NCBI GenBank assembly: GCA_002372235.1
Contig: DFJI01000025.1
Location: 45,894 to 72,853, forward strand
Length of the DNA stretch: 26,960 bases
Direction of reading: 5' to 3'
Source of the DNA: Prevotella sp. UBA3675
GTDB taxonomy: Bacteria > Bacteroidota > Bacteroidia > Bacteroidales > Bacteroidaceae
Below the pieces are notes generated by a model, which worked only from the letters and a program-made list of their open reading frames with translations, ran no database searches and was not told where the DNA came from. Positions 21,816 through 26,960 of the stretch are shown here, one piece after another. A program made the position numbers and the translations under genes. The number at the start of each line of letters is the position of its first letter. Position 1 is the stretch's first letter.

Positions 21816-24593
21816 TTAGTCTTCGTCGGGGAAGAGGCGCAGCTGGCCCGTCATTTCGTCAATCACTTGCTGCTGGCTCTTGCCGGCATCGGGGTCGAGG
21901 TTTTCGGGCTCGGAGAGCTCAGAGGACTCGGAGGGCTCAGAGTTCTCGGAGTTCTCAGAGAGCTCGGAGCTCTCTGAGCTCTCTGAAAGCTCGCTCTCCG
22001 GGAAACGCACGGGCTCCAGCTCCTCAATGCTTTCCACCTGCCAGGTGGAGAGGCGCTTGCCCTTGGCCTTGAAGCCCTTCACCGAGATGAACGTCTCGGC
22101 ATCGACCTCCTCTGAACCACGGAACGCATCGGCACCGCCGTAGGTGACCTTGACGAGCGGATAGGCCACATCGGTCAGTATGACGAGCTGCGACGCGGCA
22201 TTCTCGCCCAGGAAGTTCTGCTTGCGCTTGTTGGCCTCCATCAGGAAGCGCTTCATGTAGGGATAGCCCTGGTTGTCGGCATCGAAGAGCACAGCCGTCC
22301 ACACCTTATCGGGCTGGAACTTCTCAATGCGCAGGATGTTCTCCTCGTAATGGTTGTTCACGTCGAAGTTGGTGAGATAGAACTCGCCGTTCTTCAGCAC
22401 CACCAGAATCTGGTCGTCGTCGAAGAACTCGCCCAGCAGTTGTCCGTGCTCGTCGTAGTTCAGACGGTTCACGTCGGGATCGTACCACACCTTGCGTCCG
22501 CCCAGCGTGGAGTGGCCGTGACTCTTGAGGCCAATCTTATGGACGGGCTTCTTCGTGAGCAGATTGCCCTTTGAGGAGCGGCCCTTGATGAGCACCTCAG
22601 CAAACGAGCGCTCCAGGAAGATGCTCATGCGCGGGTTCTGCACCTGCACTGAGGCATCGAGCGTAATCTTGATGACCTCGGCCTCGCCGTTGGGATTGGC
22701 CGTGAAGTACATGATCTTAGAGCCCGGCGTGCCCTGCGTGATGTCGTATTCGCGATCGCGGGTGCAGCCCGTGACGTTGAACCGCTTGATGTAGCAGGGG
22801 CCTTTTTTTCCGTCGCGATAGACCACGTTGTAGATGGTGCGCTTGTCGCTCTTCTTGAACACGCCCAGCCACAGGATGTTCTTGCCCACGAACAGTTTTT
22901 CGGCCACACGCACAATCTTGTACTTGCCATCCTTGTAGAAGATGATGACGTCGTCGATGTCGGAACAGTTCTGCACGAACTCGTCCTTCTTCAGGCCCGT
23001 GCCAATGAATCCCTCGGCACGGTTGATGTAGAGCTTCTGGTTGGCCTCGGCCACCTTCGTGGCCTCGATGGTGTCGAAGTTGCGTATCTCGGTGAGTCGC
23101 GGATGGTCTTTGCCATACTTGTCCTTGAGGAACTGGAACCAGTCGGCGGTCACCTCGGTGAGGTTGGCCAGGTCGTGGTCGATCTGCTCTATCTCGGCCC
23201 TGATGCGGGCCATGAGCTCGTCGGCCTTTTCCTTGCTGAACTTCAGGATGCGCTGCATCTTGATTTCGAGCAACCGCAGGATGTCGTTCTTCGTGACCTC
23301 GCGCACCAGCTGCGGATAGTAGGGGGTGAGGCGCTCGTCAATGTGCTCGCACACCTTATCAATATCGGGTGCCTCCTCGAACTTCTTGTCTTTATAGATG
23401 CGTTCCTCGATGAAGATCTTCTCCAGCGACTGGAAGTGCAACTGCTCGAGCAGCTCGTTCTTGCGTATCTCAAGTTCCTGCCGTATGAGGTCCTTCGTGC
23501 GCTCTACCGAGTGGCGCAGCACATCGCTCACGGTGAGGAACTGCGGCTTGTTGTCGGCTATGACGCAGCAGTTGGGCGAGATATTGATCTCGCAGTCGGT
23601 GAAGGCATAGAGGGCATCGAGGGTCTTGTCGGACGACACGCCCGGTGCCAGGTGTATCTGGATCTCGACCTCAGCCGAGGTGAGGTCGTCCACGCGCCGG
23701 GCCTTGATCTTGCCTTTCTCGATGGCCTTGGTGATGCTCTCGATGAGGGTGCCCACGGTCTTGGTGAAAGGCAGCTCGCGAATGACGAGGGTCTTCTGGT
23801 CCACCTTCTCAATCTTGGCACGCACCTTCAGCACGCCGCCGCGCTGTCCGTCGTTGTATTTCGACACGTCGATGCTGCCCCCCGTCTGGAAGTCGGGATA
23901 GAGCTGGAACTCCTCGCCATGCAGGTAGCTGATGGCGGCATCGCATATCTCGCAAAAGTTGTGGGGAAGGATTTTCGACGAGAGACCCACGGCAATGCCC
24001 TCGGCACCTTGCGACAGCAGGAGGGGGAACTTCACGGGCAGGGTGATGGGCTCCTTGTTGCGCCCGTCGTAGGAGAGCTGCCACTCGGTGGTCTTGGGAT
24101 TGAACACGGTGTCGAGGGCGAACTTCGAGAGTCGTGCCTCGATGTATCGCGGGGCTGCGGCGCGGTCGCCGGTCAGGATGTTGCCCCAGTTGCCCTGCGT
24201 GTCAACGAGCAGGTCTTTCTGTCCCAGCTGCACCAGGGCATCGCCGATGGAGGCATCGCCGTGGGGATGGAACTGCATGGTGTGGCCCACGATGTTGGCC
24301 ACTTTATTGTAGCGCCCGTCGTCCATGCGCTTCATGGAGTGCAGGATGCGTCGCTGCACGGGCTTCAGTCCGTCCTCGATGTGGGGCACGGCCCGCTCCA
24401 GGATCACATAGCTGGCATAGTCGAGGAACCAGCTCTGATACATGCCGCTCAGATGGTGAACGGCAGCCGCATCGAATCGGTTCACGGGTCTATAGTCAGA
24501 ATGGCTCTCCCCCACCTCCTCGTCGGCAGGCAGGGCAGCGCCATTCTGTTCGTTGTCATTCAGTGTCTCGTTGTCTCTTATCTCCTCGTCCAT
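21816..24593 (-). CDS. parC: DNA topoisomerase IV subunit A
   Basis: Type IIA topoisomerase subunit for chromosome decatenation, acting with ParE. 925 residues from the ATG at 24593; a GTG at 24629 would add 12, but a -7 box at 24634-24641 puts the transcript start at about that GTG, so the ATG is preferred. Motifs: LDYASYVILERAVPHIEDGLKPVQRRIL, HPHGDASIGDALVQLGQ, and the catalytic tyrosine in AAAPRYIEARLS (Y150 from this start). Alanine replaces the serine usually found after HPHGD in the quinolone region, probably normal for this group. The long C-terminal domain has degenerate blades, then a serine/glutamate-rich tract (about 35 residues) and a tail ending QLRLFPDED, resembling a sliding-clamp-binding peptide. 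First gene of an operon with DUF3316 and S41 genes. Confidence 0.93.
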   Translation of the reverse strand: MDEEIRDNETLNDNEQNGAALPADEEVGESHSDYRPVNRFDAAAVHHLSGMYQSWFLDYASYVILERAVPHIEDGLKPVQRRILHSMKRMDDGRYNKVANIVGHTMQFHPHGDASIGDALVQLGQKDLLVDTQGNWGNILTGDRAAAPRYIEARLSKFALDTVFNPKTTEWQLSYDGRNKEPITLPVKFPLLLSQGAEGIAVGLSSKILPHNFCEICDAAISYLHGEEFQLYPDFQTGGSIDVSKYNDGQRGGVLKVRAKIEKVDQKTLVIRELPFTKTVGTLIESITKAIEKGKIKARRVDDLTSAEVEIQIHLAPGVSSDKTLDALYAFTDCEINISPNCCVIADNKPQFLTVSDVLRHSVERTKDLIRQELEIRKNELLEQLHFQSLEKIFIEERIYKDKKFEEAPDIDKVCEHIDERLTPYYPQLVREVTKNDILRLLEIKMQRILKFSKEKADELMARIRAEIEQIDHDLANLTEVTADWFQFLKDKYGKDHPRLTEIRNFDTIEATKVAEANQKLYINRAEGFIGTGLKKDEFVQNCSDIDDVIIFYKDGKYKIVRVAEKLFVGKNILWLGVFKKSDKRTIYNVVYRDGKKGPCYIKRFNVTGCTRDREYDITQGTPGSKIMYFTANPNGEAEVIKITLDASVQVQNPRMSIFLERSFAEVLIKGRSSKGNLLTKKPVHKIGLKSHGHSTLGGRKVWYDPDVNRLNYDEHGQLLGEFFDDDQILVVLKNGEFYLTNFDVNNHYEENILRIEKFQPDKVWTAVLFDADNQGYPYMKRFLMEANKRKQNFLGENAASQLVILTDVAYPLVKVTYGGADAFRGSEEVDAETFISVKGFKAKGKRLSTWQVESIEELEPVRFPESELSESSESSELSENSENSEPSESSELSEPENLDPDAGKSQQQVIDEMTGQLRLFPDED

Positions 24594-24633
24594 GTTTTCT
24601 ATCGGGTTGTTTAGGCTTTTATTACTCACCTTG

Positions 24634-24641
24634 CAAAATTA
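24634..24641 (-). promoter_or_regulatory. Probable -7 box of the parC operon
   Basis: TAATTTTG on the minus strand fits TAnnTTTG. A TTTG upstream is only 12 bases away (24657-24654), so the -33 box is poor. The box favours the ATG at 24593 over the GTG at 24629 as parC start. Confidence 0.4.
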
Positions 24642-24726
24642 ATAAAAAATTTGCAAAAAACATCGTTTTGCCTCTTCATTTTACATTATTTCAAAAAAAC
24701 GGCCATTTTCAGAGAAGACAAATGAC

Positions 24727-24898
24727 TTAACCTAAATTATTCATGAACATTATAACATTCATGGTATATCTTCTTTGCCTACGGCATAGATTATTTCCAT
24801 GAATAATTCAGGTTAAGGTGTCCAACCTTATTTTTATCAAGAATTATGGCTCTTATTCTTTGCAAGCAAAGCGACCAAGGTCGAGCGCTATAATTCTT
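24727..24898. repeat. Nested inverted repeats upstream of argF'
   Basis: First pair: TTAACCTAAATTATTCATG (24727-24745) and its complement at 24798-24816 with one mismatch. Its CCTAAATTATTC string recurs in the 22-bp array at 25162-25173. Second pair: AAGAATTAT (24839-24847) / ATAATTCTT (24890-24898), enclosing the small palindromes TTTGCAAGCAAA and CGACCAAGGTCG. Short overlapping frames here on both strands show no protein-like features. Confidence 0.7.
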
Positions 24899-24946
24899 AA
24901 TAAAGAAATTAGGGATGGAAAACTCAGTTATACTATAAATTTGCAA

Positions 24947-25022
24947 AACATCTGTTTCATCTGTTTCTGTTTGCATCCCGTTGATTATCAACAACTTGCA
25001 ACGGTAACAGATGGAAGCAGAT
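24947..25022 (+). repeat. CATCTG-rich short repeats
   Basis: CATCTGTTT is tandemly repeated at 24949-24966 and its complement (ACAGATG, CAGATG) appears at 25008-25023, with TTGATTATCAA between them, so the stretch can fold back. Upstream a TAAATTTG box (24936-24943) lacks a good -33 partner. Confidence 0.55.
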
Positions 25023-25190
25023 GATTTAGCCTAAATCACGATGAGTTTTAGGCAGAATCACGAAACGATTTAGGCAGAATCACGAAACGATTTAGGCTAA
25101 ATCGTAATGCGATCTTGCCTAAATCGTTTTGTGATTTAGGCTATATTGCTTGATGATTTAGCCTAAATTATTCGATGACTTAGTTAATCT
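25023..25190 (+). repeat. 22-bp tandem array of palindromic units (8 copies)
   Basis: The word GATTTAG or a one- to two-base variant starts at 25023, 25045, 25067, 25089, 25111, 25133, 25155 and 25177, exactly every 22 bases. The best units contain the 15-base palindrome GATTTAG(G/C)CTAAATC and a 7-base linker such as ACGAAAC. There are no unique spacers, so it is not a CRISPR. It ends about 35 bases before the argF' -7 box. A related array is at 16398-16473. Confidence 0.93.
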
Positions 25191-25225
25191 TCTGAAAAGA
25201 GGGCAGACTTTTCAACGATTATTCG

Positions 25226-25233
25226 TATTTTTG
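25226..25233 (+). promoter_or_regulatory. Probable -7 box of argF'
   Basis: TATTTTTG fits TAnnTTTG and lies 26 bases before the argF' ATG. No clear TTTG is found 19-21 bases upstream; the 22-bp array ends close to that position. Confidence 0.5.
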
Positions 25234-25259
25234 TAGTCGAAACATAACCACACAGAATT

Positions 25260-26255
25260 ATGAAGAGTTTTATCAATGTACAAGATCTCGGTCCTATAGA
25301 CAAAGCACTGGCCGAGGCAATGGAAATCAAGAACGACCGTTACAAATACCAACATCTGGGCAAGAACAAAACGCTCATGATGATTTTCTTCAACAACTCA
25401 CTGCGTACCCGACTCAGCACACAGAAGGCAGCCATGAACCTGGGCATGAACGTGATAGTGCTCGACGTGAACGCCGGTGCCTGGAAACTGGAGACGGAGC
25501 GCGGTGTGATCATGGATGGCGACAAGAGCGAGCATCTGCTGGAGGCCATCCCCGTGATGGGCTGTTACTGCGACCTCATCGGCGTGCGCTCGTTTGCCGG
25601 ACTGACCGACCGCGACTACGACTATGCCGAGACGGTGCTCCACCAGTTTATCAAGTATAGCGGTCGCCCCGTCTTCGCCATGGAGACGGCTACCGTTCAC
25701 CCACTGCAAGCCTTTGCCGACCTCATCACCATTGAGGAGCATAAGACCGTGGAGCGCCCGAAGGTGGTACTCACCTGGGCTCCCCACTGCCGCGCCCTGC
25801 CGCAGGCCGTGCCAAACTCCTTTGCCGAATGGATGAATGCCGCCGAGGACGTTGACCTGGTCATCACCCACCCCAAGGGCTACGAGCTCGACCCGAAGTT
25901 TGTGGGCAACGCCCGTGTGGAGTACGATCAGAAGAAAGCCTTCGAGGGGGCAGACTTCATCTATGCCAAGAACTGGTCGAACCCGGGCGTGACCTGTCCG
26001 GAGGACTACGGAAAGATTACCTGTGAGGACCGTTCATGGACGGTGGATACCGAGCACATGTCGTGGACAAACAACGGTAAGTTCATGCACTGTCTGCCCG
26101 TACGCCGCAACCTCATTGTGACCGACGACGTGATAGAGTCGGAGAACTCGCTCGTCATTCCCGAGGCAGCCAACCGCGAAATCAGCTGCTCGGTGGTGCT
26201 CAAGCGCATGCTGGAGGCACTTGTTACGGGGCAAGCAAATAAAACAATCAACTAA
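25260..26255 (+). CDS. argF': N-succinylornithine (N-acetylornithine) carbamoyltransferase
   Basis: Transfers carbamoyl from carbamoyl phosphate to an N-acylated ornithine, replacing ordinary ornithine carbamoyltransferase in Bacteroidetes arginine synthesis. 331 residues. The carbamoyl-phosphate loop is FNNSLRTRLSTQKAA (44-58) instead of the usual SxRTR form; ATVHPLQAFADL and MHCLPVRRNLIV follow, as in the structurally studied Bacteroides fragilis enzyme. P98 in LLEAIPVMG corresponds, as I recall, to the B. fragilis proline (Pro90) linked with preference for the succinyl group, so N-succinylornithine is the likelier substrate. It stands apart from argG, argC and argD, behind the 22-bp array, and is followed after 10 bases by a pectin-degrading enzyme gene. 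Confidence 0.93.
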   Translation: MKSFINVQDLGPIDKALAEAMEIKNDRYKYQHLGKNKTLMMIFFNNSLRTRLSTQKAAMNLGMNVIVLDVNAGAWKLETERGVIMDGDKSEHLLEAIPVMGCYCDLIGVRSFAGLTDRDYDYAETVLHQFIKYSGRPVFAMETATVHPLQAFADLITIEEHKTVERPKVVLTWAPHCRALPQAVPNSFAEWMNAAEDVDLVITHPKGYELDPKFVGNARVEYDQKKAFEGADFIYAKNWSNPGVTCPEDYGKITCEDRSWTVDTEHMSWTNNGKFMHCLPVRRNLIVTDDVIESENSLVIPEAANREISCSVVLKRMLEALVTGQANKTIN

Positions 26256-26265
26256 AAATCGTGAC

Positions 26266-26960
26266 ATGACAAAAAAACTCATCATGGGACTGGTGTTCTG
26301 CACACTTCTCCCCTTGACATCAATGGCCCAGCGACTATTGCAACCGATGGGGCGGGGCGTGGTAGTGACCTACCGAAAAAGTACAGAACGGAGTGTGACC
26401 GCCAGTGGTGGCAACGGCTATTTAGTGTCGTGGCGCAAACTGGCACAGGAGCCCGAGGGAACCACCTACAACGTATATCGCCGTACAGGCAGCACGGGCG
26501 AGTTTACGAAGGTGAACAGCACACCGCTCAAGGTGACCAACTATAAGCCCTCGTCGGTGGCCACCAACACCGAGTGGGCCGTGACTGCCATCAGTCCCGA
26601 CGGCACCGAAGGGCCGCTGTCGAAGTCCTTCCGCTACACCACCCAGCCGTGGAGCAACGTGTGGTTCAAGTTCGATTTCGACAACAAAGTCATTGCCCGC
26701 AACGACTACCGCACGAAGTTTGTGTGGCCAATGGATCTTGACGGCGACGGTGAAATGGATGCCGTGCTGTGCGACCGTCTGTTTGCAGGCGCCACAGGGG
26801 GCGACGATGCCGAGAACCAAAGCGACAACACTGCTACTACTACCCACAAGATACAGGCTTACCGGCTCACGGGTGAACTGCTCTGGACGGTCGATATGGG
26901 TCCTAACATGAACATCTGCGGAGGACAGAACGACATGGTGGTGGCCTACGACATCAACTG
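26266..26960 (+). CDS. Rhamnogalacturonan lyase, PL11-like, 5' part (runs off window)
   Basis: The frame from the ATG at 26266 is open to the end of the window (231 residues). It begins with a signal peptide of about 21 residues ending SMAQ, followed by the family N-terminus GRGVVVTYRK, GNGYLVSWRKL and a fibronectin-like segment (TTYNVYRRTG, TEWAVTAISPDG), then the start of the beta-propeller with a calcium-type loop WPMDLDGDGEMDAVLCDRL. This order is that of polysaccharide lyase family 11 rhamnogalacturonan lyases, which cut the pectin backbone by beta-elimination outside the cytoplasm. The ATG lies 10 bases after the argF' stop, and the sequence around it (AAATCGTGACATGA) is identical to 14 bases of the 22-bp repeat at 16420-16433. 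Confidence 0.88.
   Translation, partial: MTKKLIMGLVFCTLLPLTSMAQRLLQPMGRGVVVTYRKSTERSVTASGGNGYLVSWRKLAQEPEGTTYNVYRRTGSTGEFTKVNSTPLKVTNYKPSSVATNTEWAVTAISPDGTEGPLSKSFRYTTQPWSNVWFKFDFDNKVIARNDYRTKFVWPMDLDGDGEMDAVLCDRLFAGATGGDDAENQSDNTATTTHKIQAYRLTGELLWTVDMGPNMNICGGQNDMVVAYDIN

Noticed and set aside
22801..24593. Quinolone-resistance mutation in ParC (Ala after HPHGD)
   Set aside because: Alanine at this place seems to be the normal state in this group, so it cannot be called an acquired change from one sequence.
23103..24614. 503-residue open frame opposite parC
   Set aside because: It is a codon-bias shadow of parC: no motifs, skewed composition, and parC on the other strand is unambiguous. 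The same applies to long frames opposite the acyl-CoA synthetase (7078-8571) and the LruC gene (18049-19317).
24721..24820. ArgR operators (ARG boxes) upstream of argF'
   Set aside because: CCATGAATAATTCAGG is only loosely like an ARG box, and the same strings belong to a repeat family found away from arginine genes.
24818..25024. Small gene of 68 residues upstream of argF'
   Set aside because: It lies across inverted repeats, is matched by a similar open frame on the other strand, and has no recognisable protein features.
25023..25190. CRISPR array
   Set aside because: Units are contiguous at 22 bases with no unique spacers, and no cas genes are in the window.

Overview
The window looks like a piece of a Bacteroidales chromosome, most likely Prevotella/Segatella-like. 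The support is: promoter boxes of the Bacteroidetes type (TTTG-N19-21-TAnnTTTG) at many genes, an argF'-type carbamoyltransferase, LruC-domain and DUF3316 proteins, a GSI glutamine synthetase of the Bacteroidales type, and secreted glycan-degrading enzymes (GH95 fucosidase, PL11 rhamnogalacturonan lyase). Genus is an inference from gene content. No phage, conjugative element, IS transposase or CRISPR array is visible.

Left third (1-11.8 kb): an arginine/proline/glutamine block. It holds the 3' part of argG, a small PD-(D/E)XK-like GxxExxY gene lying inside a 40-bp near-perfect inverted repeat, argC, a convergent glnA, and then a tightly packed run argD-proC-XRE/cupin regulator-acyl-CoA synthetase-GH95 alpha-fucosidase-proB ending in a clear terminator. 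argF' lies separately at 25.3 kb. Together argC, argD, argF' and argG cover several steps of arginine synthesis (probably through N-succinyl intermediates), while proB and proC cover the first and last steps of proline synthesis.

Middle (11.9-16.4 kb): two regulator-membrane protein pairs, PadR + PspC-domain protein and BlaI-type repressor + M56 (BlaR1-like) peptidase. The second pair has a perfect 11-bp palindrome wrapped around the -33 box, a good candidate for the repressor's own operator.

16.4-17.5 kb is a junk-rich intergenic region: a 22-bp repeat array, an intact promoter joined to the C-terminal stub of a YafQ-family toxin, a cluster of short direct repeats related to the GxxExxY inverted repeat, and a second coding remnant. 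From 17.29 to 19.85 kb a LruC-domain lipoprotein gene and tRNA-Leu(UAG) are enclosed by a ~97% identical 152-bp inverted repeat pair. The minus strand then carries an operon parC-DUF3316-S41 peptidase (read from 24.6 down to 19.9 kb). Finally 24.7-25.2 kb holds structured repeats and an eight-unit 22-bp array upstream of argF', which is followed after 10 nt by a partial PL11 gene running off the end.

The most notable signals are repeat systems rather than genes: (1) the GxxExxY cassette with its inverted repeat and a related solo copy; (2) GC-rich palindromic elements read through in frame inside glnA (twice) and the M56 peptidase; (3) a 22-bp palindromic repeat family present as two arrays and solo copies; (4) the 152-bp inverted pair around LruC/tRNA-Leu. 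ParC also ends in a QLRLF peptide resembling a sliding-clamp-binding motif. All calls are from reading the sequence; no database search was run.
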